DNA of 33,787 nt from Comamonadaceae bacterium CD01. Its GTDB lineage: Bacteria; Pseudomonadota; Gammaproteobacteria; Burkholderiales; Burkholderiaceae_C. Numbering within the stretch: the stretch's first letter is position 1; each line of letters starts with the position of its first letter. The notes beneath the pieces are model-generated. The model searched no databases. It was not told the DNA's origin and worked only from the letters and a program-made list of their open reading frames with translations. The DNA is taken from the NCBI GenBank assembly GCA_002894305.1, contig PGEI01000029.1, positions 1 to 33,787 of the forward strand, in the 5' to 3' direction. The translations under genes were made by a program, and so were the position numbers. Below are positions 22,970-31,818 of this stretch, piece after piece.

Positions 22970-24451
22970 ATGACTTCTCCGATGCACAACGGCCTTCCTC
23001 CGGCGCCGCCCGCCACCCGCCCGCGCCACGGCGCTCTTGCAGTCCGCCTGCTGGCATGGGGGCTGGCGCTGGGCGGCGCACTACTGGCCGGCTGCAGCAC
23101 CATGGCGCCCACCACCGGCGACGTGGTGGCCGACATGGCCCGGCCCGCCGCGCACTGGAAGGAAAGCGCCCCCGAGGGCTGGGTGCGCACTACGGACGAG
23201 AGCTTGCAGGGCCTGTGGCAGCAGCAGCGCTGGTGGCCGCTGTTTGGCGACGCGCAGCTGGACGCACTGATGGAGCGCGTGGAGGTGGGCAACCAGAACA
23301 TTGCCCAGGCAGCGGCCAGCGTGGCGCAGGCCCAGGCGCTGCTGCAGCAAAGCCAGGCGCAGCGCTGGCCCACGCTGGGCCTGCAGGCGGGCGGGTCGCG
23401 CAGCGGCGACCCGGCGCGCGGCAGCGCCACGCTGGGCCTGGCCGCCAGCTGGGCGCCCGACCTGTGGGGCCGCGTTGGCGCGCAGGTGCAGGCCCAGCAG
23501 GCGGCGGTGCAGGCCAGCGAGGCCGATCTGGCCGGCGCGCGCCTGGCGGCCCAGGCCAGTCTGGCCCAGGGTTACTTTGCGCTGCGCGAGGCCGACGCCG
23601 AGCTGCTGCTGATGGACGAGATCATTGCCGGCTACACGCGCAGCCTGCAGATCACCGACAACCGCTACCGCGCCGGTGTTGCAGCGCACACCGACCTGCT
23701 GCAGGCGCAGACCACGCTGGAGAACGCCCGCGCCACGCGCGCCGGCCTGCAGCGCACGCGTGCGCTGACCGAGCATGCGCTGGCGCTGCTGGTCGGCGAG
23801 CCGCCGGCACAGTTCACGCTCGCAAGTGCGCCCTGGGTGCGTACCGCACCGCAGCTGCCGCTGCTGCTGCCGTCCGAGCTGCTGCTGCGCCGCCCCGATG
23901 TGGCCGCCAGCGAGCGCGACGTGGCCGCGGCCAATGCCGGCATCGGCGTGGCGCGCGCCGCGTGGTTTCCCAGCGTCAACCTGAGCGCCGGCCTGGGCGG
24001 CGCGGCGGCCAGCGCCGGCGAGCTGCTGTCGGCGCCGGTGCTGGCCTGGTCGCTGGGCGCGAGCCTGGCGCAGACGCTGCTGGACGCGGGCGCGCGCGAC
24101 GCCGCGGTGCAGCAGGCGGTGGCCGCGCAGCAGGCAGCCAGTGCCCGCTACCGCCAGACCGCGCTGGGCGCGATGGGCGAGGTGGAAGACCAGCTCAGCA
24201 CGCTGCGGACGCTGGAGCGGCAGATAGCCCACCAGGGCAGCGCCGCCGACGCGGCAGCCGGCGCCGAGCAGCGCATGCTCAACAGCTACGAGGCGGGGTT
24301 GTCGGACTACACCAGCGTGGTCACCGCGCAGGCGTCCACGCTGTCGGCGCGCCGCTCTCTGATGCAGCTGCAGCTGCAGCAGCAACAGGCCGTCGTGGCG
24401 CTGGTGCAGGCGCTGGGCGGCGGCTGGCAGGCGCCGTGGGCGCAGCAGTGA
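22970..24451 (+). CDS. NodT-family outer membrane efflux lipoprotein
   Basis: This 493-residue TolC-like channel is the likely outer membrane partner of MdtABC. A lipoprotein signal ends in LLAGC (Cys42). Two OEP repeats follow, with the family landmarks WWPLFGDAQLDALMERV, QVQAQQAAVQASEADLAGAR, NRYRAGVAAHTDLLQAQTTL and, in the second half, LLRRPDVAASERDVAAANAG and SYEAGLSDYTSVVTAQ. I start at the ATG at 22970; a second ATG lies four codons later and an upstream in-frame ATG at 22907 is unlikely because it would place about 60 residues ahead of the lipobox. It ends before a GC hairpin (CCCGCGC 24457-24463, GCGCGGG 24475-24481) and converges with thiE. Confidence 0.9.
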   Translation: MTSPMHNGLPPAPPATRPRHGALAVRLLAWGLALGGALLAGCSTMAPTTGDVVADMARPAAHWKESAPEGWVRTTDESLQGLWQQQRWWPLFGDAQLDALMERVEVGNQNIAQAAASVAQAQALLQQSQAQRWPTLGLQAGGSRSGDPARGSATLGLAASWAPDLWGRVGAQVQAQQAAVQASEADLAGARLAAQASLAQGYFALREADAELLLMDEIIAGYTRSLQITDNRYRAGVAAHTDLLQAQTTLENARATRAGLQRTRALTEHALALLVGEPPAQFTLASAPWVRTAPQLPLLLPSELLLRRPDVAASERDVAAANAGIGVARAAWFPSVNLSAGLGGAAASAGELLSAPVLAWSLGASLAQTLLDAGARDAAVQQAVAAQQAASARYRQTALGAMGEVEDQLSTLRTLERQIAHQGSAADAAAGAEQRMLNSYEAGLSDYTSVVTAQASTLSARRSLMQLQLQQQQAVVALVQALGGGWQAPWAQQ

Positions 24452-24496
24452 TGCGGCCCGCGCGGTTTGTTGCGGCGCGGGACATCTGGCAAAGGG

Positions 24497-25423
24497 TCAG
24501 GCAGGGCGCTCCATGGCCTGCATCAGTGTGTGGGCCGCGGCCTCTGGGTCGGGTGCGTTGACGATGGCGCGCACCACCGCGATCGAGCCGACGCCGCTGG
24601 CCAGAACCTCGGGGAACTGCTGCAGCGCAATGCCGCCAATGGCGACCAGCGGGTAGGCGCGCATCAGCCGCGCGTAGGCGTTCAGGCGCGCCACGCCCTG
24701 GGGCGCGGTGGCCATTTTTTTCAGCGTCGTCGGAAACACCGCGCCCATCGCGATGTAGCTGGGCCGGGCGGCGTCGGCGCGCAGCATTTCGGCGTATCCG
24801 TGCGTGCTCACGCCCAGGCGCAGGCCGCTGGCGCGCAGCTCGGCCAGCTCCTGGGTGGTCAGCGCGTCCAGGTCTTCCTGGCCCAGGTGCACGCCGTAGG
24901 CGCCAGCGGCAATCGCCTCGCGCCAGTGGTCGTTGATGAACAGCAGCGCGCCCGTTCCCTGCACCGCAGCCACGGCGGCGCGCACCTGCTGCGCGATGGC
25001 GGCCGCGTCGTCGCTCTTGAAGCGCAGCTGCACCGTGGGCACGCCGGCGCGCGCCATGCGGCCGATCCAGTCGGCGTCGGGCAGCACCGCGTAGAGGCCC
25101 AGCCGCTCGGGGCAGGGGGCGAACGGCGGGGTGTCGCCCTGCGCGGCCAGGCCGAAGTCCTGTGGATCAGCGGGCCATAGCGCCGGGTCGAAGGCGCCCT
25201 GGCGCTCGCTCTGGCGCTGCCAGGCGCGGGCAATGCAATGCGCATCGATGGCGATGAAGCCCAGCTCGCTGCAGGCGGCAAGCGCCGCGCGGTAGACGTC
25301 GTCCTCGGGTGCGTCCTGCGGCATCGGCTGGGGCTCGAAGCCGGCAAAGCGCGCGCCGTGGTGCGCGGCAATCGCCTGGGCCATGCGGCGTGCGCCGCAG
25401 CTGTGGGGGGCGGCGGCGGTCAT
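24497..25423 (-). CDS. thiE: Thiamine phosphate synthase with N-terminal extension
   Basis: This 308-residue enzyme joins HMP-PP and thiazole phosphate to give thiamine phosphate. The TIM-barrel ThiE core begins at about residue 107 ([18 protein letters not shown]). Its signatures are [58 protein letters not shown] and VAIGGI. The first 105 or so residues are not part of ThiE; they contain [10 protein letters not shown] and [16 protein letters not shown] and I cannot assign them, though long ThiE proteins are usual in this order (from memory). The ATG overlaps the thiG stop by 4 nt (ATGA), so the two are translationally coupled. It is the last gene of the riboswitch-controlled unit. Confidence 0.9.
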   Translation of the reverse strand: MTAAAPHSCGARRMAQAIAAHHGARFAGFEPQPMPQDAPEDDVYRAALAACSELGFIAIDAHCIARAWQRQSERQGAFDPALWPADPQDFGLAAQGDTPPFAPCPERLGLYAVLPDADWIGRMARAGVPTVQLRFKSDDAAAIAQQVRAAVAAVQGTGALLFINDHWREAIAAGAYGVHLGQEDLDALTTQELAELRASGLRLGVSTHGYAEMLRADAARPSYIAMGAVFPTTLKKMATAPQGVARLNAYARLMRAYPLVAIGGIALQQFPEVLASGVGSIAVVRAIVNAPDPEAAAHTLMQAMERPA

Positions 25424-26235
25424 GGCGCGCCGTGGTGCCAGAAGGGCGTGCCCAGCACCGGCGTGCTGGGCTGGGCGGCTTCGTGCTCGGCCATCGCGCC
25501 GGCGTGCCAGGCGGCGCGGCCGGCGGCGACGGCGCTGGCAAAGGCGCCGGCCATGGCCACGGGATCCTGTGCCTGGGCCACGGCGGTGTTGAGCAGCACG
25601 CCGTCAAAGCCCCACTCCATCACGGTGCAGGCGTGCGAGGGCAGGCCCAGGCCGGCGTCCACCAGCAGCGGCACCTGCAGGCGCTCGCGCAGCACCTTGA
25701 GCGCATAGGGGTTGGTCGGGCCGCGGCCGGTGCCAATCGGCGCGGCCCAGGGCATGACGGCCTGGCAGCCCACGTCGACCAGGCGCTGGCACTGCACCAG
25801 GTCCTCGGTGCAGTAGGGCAGAACCTGAAAGCCTTCCTTGATCAGGATGGCCGCGGCGTCGATGGTCTGCTGCGTGTCGGGCTGCAGCGTGTAGTCGTCG
25901 CCAATCACCTCCAGCTTGATCCAGGGCGTGCTAAAGACCTCGCGCGCCATCTGCGCGGTGGTCACGGCCTCCTGCACGCTGTGGCAGCCGGCGGTGTTGG
26001 GCAGCACCGGCACCTGCAGGCGCTTGAGCAGGTCCCAGAAGCTGTTGCCGCCGCCGTGGGTGGTGGTGGCGTTGATGCCCTGGCGGCGCAGCGACGCGGT
26101 GACCATGGCCGGGCGGGCGCGCTGCACTGCCGCTTCGAGCGCGGTGGGCGAGGGGTAGCGCGCCGTGCCCAGCAGCAGGCGGCTGTCAAAGCGCTGGCCG
26201 TAGAGGACGAGGGCGTCGTCGGTCGTGGTGTTCAT
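25420..26235 (-). CDS. thiG: Thiazole synthase
   Basis: This 271-residue TIM-barrel enzyme makes the thiazole moiety of thiamine from deoxyxylulose phosphate, dehydroglycine and ThiS thiocarboxylate. The Schiff-base lysine is Lys107 in [13 protein letters not shown]. Other signatures are [41 protein letters not shown] and [13 protein letters not shown]. The C-terminal tail from about residue 250 is slightly longer than usual. The ATG at 26235 has GGAGG at 7-nt spacing and follows thiS after 21 nt; its stop overlaps thiE. ThiO upstream supplies dehydroglycine. Confidence 0.95.
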   Translation of the reverse strand: MNTTTDDALVLYGQRFDSRLLLGTARYPSPTALEAAVQRARPAMVTASLRRQGINATTTHGGGNSFWDLLKRLQVPVLPNTAGCHSVQEAVTTAQMAREVFSTPWIKLEVIGDDYTLQPDTQQTIDAAAILIKEGFQVLPYCTEDLVQCQRLVDVGCQAVMPWAAPIGTGRGPTNPYALKVLRERLQVPLLVDAGLGLPSHACTVMEWGFDGVLLNTAVAQAQDPVAMAGAFASAVAAGRAAWHAGAMAEHEAAQPSTPVLGTPFWHHGAP

Positions 26236-26256
26236 TGTGTTTCCTCCAGAAGTGGT

Positions 26257-26454
26257 TCAGCCGCCGGTGACCGGGGCGATCACTTCGATCTGGTCGCCTT
26301 CATGCAGCGCCCAGGTGGCGTACTGCGCCTTGGGCACGAACCCGGTGTTCACGGCGACCGCAAACGGCGGGCGCGCGTCGATGGCGGCGAGCAGATCCTG
26401 CACGGTGGCGTTGGCGGGCAGTTGCAGCGGCTGCTGGTTGAGCACGACGTTCAT
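26257..26454 (-). CDS. thiS: Sulfur carrier protein ThiS
   Basis: This 65-residue ubiquitin-like protein carries sulfur as a C-terminal thiocarboxylate to ThiG. It begins MNVVLNQQPLQLPANATVQD and ends in the required GG after EGDQIEVIAPVT. The start ATG overlaps the thiO stop by 4 nt (ATGA). Adenylation by ThiF or MoeB must come from elsewhere, because no such gene is in the window. Confidence 0.93.
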   Translation of the reverse strand: MNVVLNQQPLQLPANATVQDLLAAIDARPPFAVAVNTGFVPKAQYATWALHEGDQIEVIAPVTGG

Positions 26455-27551
26455 GGTGTGAGTCCTTGCAGATGCATGTCGAATTGCCGGGCCAGCGGCG
26501 AGCTGCCTTGGGCGAGCAGCTCCAGCGCCGCGTCGTGCACCGCCGGCGCCAGCATGAAGCCGTGGCGGTACAGGCCGTTGAGCTGCAGCACGCGCGGCGC
26601 AAGCAGCCGGATGGCAGGCTGGTTGTCGGCCAGCGTGGGGCGGCACTGGGTGGACAGCTCGGTGATGCGCGCCTCGGCAAAGCCGCTGTGTACCGTATAC
26701 AGCGCCGACAGCAGCTCCAGCGCCGAGCGCACGCTCATTGGCGACAGGTCGTCGGTCTCGATCTCGGTCGCGCCGATCACGAAGTGGTGATCCTGCTTGG
26801 GCGCGACGTACAGCGCATAGCGCGGGTGCACCAGGCGCGTGGGGCGTGCCAGCGTCACCTCGGGCGCGTGCACGCGCACCACCTCGCCGCGAATGCCGCG
26901 CAGCCCCTGCCACTGGCCGCGTGCGCCCAGGCCGCGGCAGTCCAGCACCCAGTCGGGCTGGCCAGCCTGGCCGGGTTGAAAGTCTTCGGGCGTGTGCGCA
27001 CTGTGCCAGTGCAGCGCGACGCCGTGCGCCTGCATGTCCTGCAACAGGGCCGCGTACAGCTGGCGGTTGTCGATCTGGCCCTCGCCCGGCAGCAGCAGGC
27101 CCTGGGAAAAACGCCCGGCCAGCGCCGGCTCGGCGGCGGCCACGCCAGCCGCATCCAGCGGCTGCATGGCGGGCAGGCCGGCCACCGCGCCGCGGGTGTG
27201 CTCGAAGGTGGCGCGCAGGCGAGCCGCCTCGGGCGCGTCCTGGCGGTGCCAGACGATGAGTGTGCCGTTTTGCTGCCAGAACACCGGTGCGGGCAGCGGC
27301 GCGATCAGCTGCGGCCAGCGCGTCAGCGCGTACTGGCCCATGCGCACCAGGTTGGGTTCGGCGACGATAGACTCAGCCAGCGGCGCCACCATGGCCGCGG
27401 CCACGCGCCCGGCCGAGCCCTCGCCGTCCGGGCCGCCCGCTTCGTGCACGGTGACGCGGTGGCCCTGGCGCGCAAGGCTGGTGGCCAGCAGCCGGCCCAG
27501 CAGGCCGGCGCCGAGGATGGTGATCGAGGAGCGGGGGGTGAGTGTGTGCAT
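26451..27551 (-). CDS. thiO: Glycine oxidase ThiO
   Basis: This 366-residue FAD-dependent amine oxidase (DAO family) oxidises glycine to the imine used by ThiG, the aerobic route to thiazole. The dinucleotide-binding motif is TILGAGLLGRLLA near the N-terminus; other landmarks are LLPGEGQIDNRQLYAALLQD, CRGLGARGQW, GIRGEVVRVHAPEV and, near the end, GLYRHGFMLAPAVHDAALEL. The ATG at 27551 is the first good start after the TPP riboswitch; only a weak GGA lies 7 nt upstream. It heads the thiO-thiS-thiG-thiE unit, in which three of the junctions are overlapping or very close. Confidence 0.92.
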   Translation of the reverse strand: MHTLTPRSSITILGAGLLGRLLATSLARQGHRVTVHEAGGPDGEGSAGRVAAAMVAPLAESIVAEPNLVRMGQYALTRWPQLIAPLPAPVFWQQNGTLIVWHRQDAPEAARLRATFEHTRGAVAGLPAMQPLDAAGVAAAEPALAGRFSQGLLLPGEGQIDNRQLYAALLQDMQAHGVALHWHSAHTPEDFQPGQAGQPDWVLDCRGLGARGQWQGLRGIRGEVVRVHAPEVTLARPTRLVHPRYALYVAPKQDHHFVIGATEIETDDLSPMSVRSALELLSALYTVHSGFAEARITELSTQCRPTLADNQPAIRLLAPRVLQLNGLYRHGFMLAPAVHDAALELLAQGSSPLARQFDMHLQGLTP

Positions 27552-27607
27552 GTCGTCCGCAATGAGCAACGGGACGAAACACGGGGCGCGCAGGGCGCCG
27601 GTGGCCT

Positions 27608-27691
27608 GAAACTCCCCACGCCAGCATGATCTGGATCGGGTGCGGAGGGTGTTTCTCAGTCGCCGGTTCTGACCCGGGACACCCCTGTTTC
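27608..27691 (-). promoter_or_regulatory. TPP riboswitch (THI element) of thiO-thiS-thiG-thiE
   Basis: The minus strand carries the TPP aptamer core: GGGGTGTCCC, CTGAGA, ACACCC, then ACCCGATC, GATCATGCTGGCG and GTGGGGA. P1 is closed by GAAAC (27691-27687) with GTTTC (27612-27608). The thiO start lies 57 nt downstream. A TCTAAT box (27710-27705) is a possible -10, with the transcript starting near 27698. Binding of TPP should repress the operon. Competing pairings for the P1 5' strand are given as a finding. Confidence 0.92.
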
Positions 27692-27780
27692 GTCCGAAAC
27701 GGGCATTAGAGCACAGGCACCAAACCCCTGGTGTTGACCTGCCGCATACTTGCGGCCTCTGCCCCGCCTGCTTTGCTGCC

Positions 27781-28632
<852 letters not shown>

Positions 28633-28633
28633 C

Positions 28634-29089
28634 TTACCAACCCCAGGCCAGGTTGGCGGAGACCCAGCCCTGCTGGCCGCCGTCGCGCTCGATCTTGACC
28701 CAGCTGCCCGAGCGCGCCAGCGTGCGCAGGATTTCGCCCTGCACCAGCTTGCCGAGCACCTTGTGGTTGGTGCCGGGGCCGGCGCGCAGGTTGGCAGTTT
28801 CCACCTTGACGACGCGGTGCGCGGTCTTGACGGTCAGCGGCGCGTAGACCCAGCCCAGCGTTTCCTCGAAATCGCGCACTTGCAGCCAGTCGCCCTGGCG
28901 CTTGAGCACTTGCAGCGGATAGCCGCGCGACAGCTCCCAGACGCGCGCGGACTGCGTGGTGGGCTGCTCGCGGATGTTCACGCTCTTGCCTTTGATGCTG
29001 ACGAAATCGGCAGCGTTGGCCAGCGCGGCACTGGCCAGCGCGGTTGTCAGGAACAGGGTGCGGGCGATACGGGACAGGGCGCTAGACAC
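28634..29089 (-). CDS. Exported protein with two bacterial SH3 domains
   Basis: This 151-residue protein has a signal peptide (TLFLTTALASAALANA, cleaved before ADF) and two SH3_3 domains. The first reads SVNIREQPTTQSARVWEL then GDWLQVRDFEETLGWVYAPL; the second ANLRAGPGTNHKVLGKLVQG then GSWVKIERDGGQQGWVSANL. Bacterial SH3 domains often bind cell-wall peptides, so a periplasmic envelope role is likely, but the substrate is unknown. I prefer the GTG start at 29089, which puts the signal peptide at the N-terminus and has AGGAG 10 nt upstream; the ATG at 29173 would add 28 residues without a signal-like character. Confidence 0.8.
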   Translation of the reverse strand: MSSALSRIARTLFLTTALASAALANAADFVSIKGKSVNIREQPTTQSARVWELSRGYPLQVLKRQGDWLQVRDFEETLGWVYAPLTVKTAHRVVKVETANLRAGPGTNHKVLGKLVQGEILRTLARSGSWVKIERDGGQQGWVSANLAWGW

Positions 29090-29118
29090 GGGGCGCAGAC
29101 TCCTTTGCGTGGGCGTTG

Positions 29119-29168
29119 AAAAACAAAGTCCGCCATGCTGCTGCCACGGCGGAACACCCGTTGTTTTT
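29119..29168 (-). terminator. Possible terminator after the LuxR-type regulator
   Basis: AAAAACAA (29119-29126) and TTGTTTTT (29161-29168) flank CCGCC (29130-29134) and GGCGG (29148-29152). On the minus strand the GC stem runs, after a few bases, into a T-rich tract. The 13-nt loop and the interrupted stem make it weak. It lies between the regulator stop (29282) and the SH3 gene start. Confidence 0.35.
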
Positions 29169-29281
29169 ACCACTGTTGGGGAATTGCCCGCTGCAGTGCA
29201 GGGGCGTCCCGCCGCGGCGCCAAGCGATTGCGATGTTCCGGCCGCTTTGACGAGGCAGGGCGAAGAAGGCGGCGGGGCCCC

Positions 29282-30769
29282 CTATCGCATCTTGATCGGC
29301 GGCCCGGGAAGGAGTCCCAGGCCGCGTTCGCGGCCCCACACCACCGCGGCACTGCGGCGACGCACTCCGATCTTGGCGTAGAGGTTGGCCAGGTGGTTGC
29401 GCACCGTGTTGCGTGACAGCTTGAGCGCAATGGCGATCTGCGGCCCGCTCATGCCCCGGCAGATGAGCTCCAGCACGTCCTGTTCGCGTTCGGTTAGTGC
29501 GTCCAGCTCGCTGATCGTGCTGGCGGGATGGCGAATCTGGGCCAGTTTTTCAAGAACGCTCTGGCTGAAGCGTTGGCTGTCCTGCATCACCGAGTCGATG
29601 GCCGCGACGAGGTCCGCCTCGGTGTGCCTGTGCTCGGTCACGTCCAGGGCGGCGAACAGCACGCAGTCCTCATCGTGAACGCGCACTGCCTCGGCCGACA
29701 GCAGCACGTCGATGGCCGCGCCGTCGTGGGTTTGCAGCGTTACGTCGCGCGCGGCCACATGGCCGTCGCCGTCCACGGACGCAGTGATTTGCGCAGCCAG
29801 TGCGGCGCGCACTTGCAGCGCGTCGCGCAGTGCCGAATGGCCGACAAGCTGCTCGCGCGCTCTGGCGAACAAGGTCTCGAAAGCCGGGTTGACCTCGATC
29901 GTGCGCCAATCCTGGCGAGCGCATAGCAGCAGGGGCACGGGGGCCAGACGGAATACTGCGGCAAAGCGCTCTTCGCTTTGCTGCAGGCGCTGCAGTGCCC
30001 GCCTGCGTTCGTCCAGGTTGATGAAGGTCAGCAGCATGCAGTCGCGGTCCGCGACCTGGATGGGCTGGCCGGCCAGGATGACGAACGTGGTTTGCCCCGA
30101 CTTTGTCGGCACCGTTGATTCCTGTTGCCGGATGGGCTGGTGCTGCTTCAGGGCCAGGTTCGTTGCCTCGGGATGTTCCACGTCGTGCAGTACGTCAAGC
30201 GCGTGCAGCGGAGCGTCGACCACTTCCTCGCGTGTGTAGCCACTCATCTGCAGGAAACCGTCGTTGACCTTGATGAATCGCCAGTCGTCGAGCCGCAGGA
30301 TGAGCGCTGGCGCTGGGTTGGATGCAAAGGCGCGCTCGAAGCGCTCCTGTGCATCGACTTCCTCGGTGACGTCATCGATGATCAGTGCGAGGGTTTCGGC
30401 TTGGCCAGTGCGATCGGCCAATGCCAGGCTCGAAAACTCAAGCACGCGGCGCCATGGCGAAGTGTTGCGGGGTTCCAGCACGCACCGGACTTTGGTGAAC
30501 GACTGGCCGGCCGCCAGGCGCGCGCCAGGGTAGTCGCGCGCGCCGATGCGCCGGCTCTGCATGTCGCGCAGCAGGTAGCGCCTGCGGTAGTCGAGCGTGG
30601 TGACACCCAGTGCTTCCGGTGCGCTGCAGCCGTGCATTCGCAAGGCGGCGTGATTGGCCCAGAGAAGTACGCCATCCGTGTCCAGCAGCATTACCCCTTC
30701 GCGTAAATTCGTCACCAGTTGTTGCAGTTGGTGGCGGTTGGTGTTGTCCTGCAGCAATTGCTCGATCAT
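29282..30769 (-). CDS. LuxR-type transcription regulator with three PAS domains
   Basis: This 495-residue cytoplasmic sensor-regulator has three PAS-like domains (about 15-130, with GVMLLDTDGVLLWANHAALR; about 145-265, with FIKVNDGFLQMSGYTREEVV; about 275-400, with TIEVNPAFETLFARAREQLV). A C-terminal LuxR/GerE helix-turn-helix follows: LTEREQDVLELICRGMSG and LSRNTVRNHLANLYAKIGV. No receiver or kinase domain is present, so the PAS domains probably sense the signal directly. I chose the ATG at 30769 because AAGGAG precedes it at 4-nt spacing. It is transcribed away from the peptide-CsbD-DUF1328-BON cluster across a 373-bp gap rich in inverted repeats, so it is a candidate regulator of that cluster (inference). 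Confidence 0.88.
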   Translation of the reverse strand: MIEQLLQDNTNRHQLQQLVTNLREGVMLLDTDGVLLWANHAALRMHGCSAPEALGVTTLDYRRRYLLRDMQSRRIGARDYPGARLAAGQSFTKVRCVLEPRNTSPWRRVLEFSSLALADRTGQAETLALIIDDVTEEVDAQERFERAFASNPAPALILRLDDWRFIKVNDGFLQMSGYTREEVVDAPLHALDVLHDVEHPEATNLALKQHQPIRQQESTVPTKSGQTTFVILAGQPIQVADRDCMLLTFINLDERRRALQRLQQSEERFAAVFRLAPVPLLLCARQDWRTIEVNPAFETLFARAREQLVGHSALRDALQVRAALAAQITASVDGDGHVAARDVTLQTHDGAAIDVLLSAEAVRVHDEDCVLFAALDVTEHRHTEADLVAAIDSVMQDSQRFSQSVLEKLAQIRHPASTISELDALTEREQDVLELICRGMSGPQIAIALKLSRNTVRNHLANLYAKIGVRRRSAAVVWGRERGLGLLPGPPIKMR

Positions 30770-31142
30770 TGCGCTCCTTGGTGGCTCCACCGCATGGCTG
30801 CGCCATCGTAGCGTTGGCGTGGCGCTGGCGCTGCAAGCGCGCCGGAGCACGCTGTATTTCGTTGCACTTCTTTCATTTGCAGCGGGCGCGTCGCCAGCCA
30901 GGCGGCGTTGCTCCTGTGCGCCTCTGGGTGTGGCTCCTGCAAGCGCGCCGCCTGGTACGAACGTACTACGAATAGCAGTGCATTCGCATCTTTCACAGTG
31001 CGGTTACTCGGCATACCGTGAAAAACATGCAGTGTGGATTCCGGCGCGAATCACACGGTGGAATAACTTTCGCACTGCATGAAGCAGGTCGTGGCGTGTG
31101 ATCACGCACGATGAGCCCCCAACGGGAAAGACAGGAGATTCA
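30770..31142. promoter_or_regulatory. Divergent control region between PAS-LuxR gene and stress cluster
   Basis: No gene is seen in these 373 bp. Candidate sites are GTACG-AA-CGTAC (30955-30966), CATGCAGTG (31026-31034) with its complement CACTGCATG (31073-31081), and nested between them GTGTGGATTC (31031-31040) facing GAATCACAC (31047-31055) with one bulged base. GCAGTG/CACTGC-type words recur at 30975, 31029 and 31073, and GTGATCAC lies near 31099. The sites cluster on the side of the small-protein operon. No convincing -35/-10 pair could be fixed. Confidence 0.4.
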
Positions 31143-31253
31143 ATGAAAAGAAGTCAGAAAAATCATGTCGCGACCGTGGCAGCCGTTGCCGCTGCAGAAA
31201 GCATCGGAGGTGTAAAGACGGTCGGAATATCCGGTATCAAGACTGCCGGTTGA
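31143..31253 (+). CDS. 36-residue peptide of unknown function, first gene of stress cluster
   Basis: A short frame of 36 codons (MKRSQKNHVATVAAVAAAES, then IGGVKTVGISGIKTAG) has a textbook ribosome-binding site, AGGAG with 5-nt spacing to the ATG. The peptide has a basic N-terminus, an Ala/Val stretch too short and weak for a sure membrane helix, and a Gly/Thr/Lys-rich end with the near-repeat GGVKTVG and SGIKTAG. I recognise no family. It lies 55 bp before the CsbD gene in the same direction and shares its lower GC content, so it is probably the first gene of that transcript. It could also be a leader peptide. Confidence 0.5.
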   Translation: MKRSQKNHVATVAAVAAAESIGGVKTVGISGIKTAG

Positions 31254-31308
31254 AGCGAATCACGTAAATCAATCAATACTTGCCATTGGCGAGGAAAGGA
31301 AAACAAAG

Positions 31309-31503
31309 ATGAATGAAGACACTATTCAGGGGCAATGGAAGCAGCTCAAGGGGAAACTAAAAATCCAATGGGGCAAGCTGACCGATGATGATCTTGACGT
31401 TGCCGAGGGCAATGCACAGTATTTGATTGGAAGAGTGCAGGAACGCTACGGTATTGCACGCGAAGAAGCCGAAAGACAGGTGCAGGAATTCAAGGATCTG
31501 TGA
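31309..31503 (+). CDS. CsbD-family stress protein
   Basis: This 64-residue, highly charged protein belongs to the CsbD/YjbJ family: NEDTIQGQWKQLKGKLKIQW, then KLTDDDLDVAEG and ERYGIAREEAERQVQEF. Members are abundant, induced by general stress and of unknown mechanism. AAGGA lies 8 nt before the ATG. It sits with DUF1328 and BON genes, a common stress-related grouping in Burkholderiales. Codon use is more A/T-rich than in the flanking genes. Confidence 0.93.
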   Translation: MNEDTIQGQWKQLKGKLKIQWGKLTDDDLDVAEGNAQYLIGRVQERYGIAREEAERQVQEFKDL

Positions 31504-31603
31504 GGAGGGTGGTCGTCGTTATGGCGGGCCGTCTTGGTCGTATTTGATACCGATGGCAGTGCAATGACGGCTTGCGCTCTGTTTCAATGAGATTGGAGAT
31601 GCC

Positions 31604-31765
31604 ATGCTGCACTATGCGGTTGTATTTTTGATTATTGCCTTGATTGCCGGTTTCTTCGGTTTTTTTGGCATTGCGGGGTTGGCTGCGGAGATCGCGAAAA
31701 TTCTTTTCGTGGTTTTTCTGGTGTTGTTTGTCGCATCATTCTTTTTTGGCAGAAAACGGCCTTGA
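31604..31765 (+). CDS. DUF1328 (YtjA-type) small membrane protein
   Basis: This 53-residue protein has two hydrophobic helices: [19 protein letters not shown] and, after the polar hinge [27 protein letters not shown]. It ends in the basic GRKRP. This is the DUF1328/YtjA pattern of small inner membrane proteins often grouped with CsbD and BON genes. GGAG lies 5 nt before the ATG. Function is unknown; a role in envelope or osmotic stress is inferred from its neighbours. Confidence 0.9.
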   Translation: MLHYAVVFLIIALIAGFFGFFGIAGLAAEIAKILFVVFLVLFVASFFFGRKRP

Positions 31766-31818
31766 GAAGATGCGAAAAATTTTAAATAAAACTGAATTTT
31801 GTATGGAAGGAGAATGAA

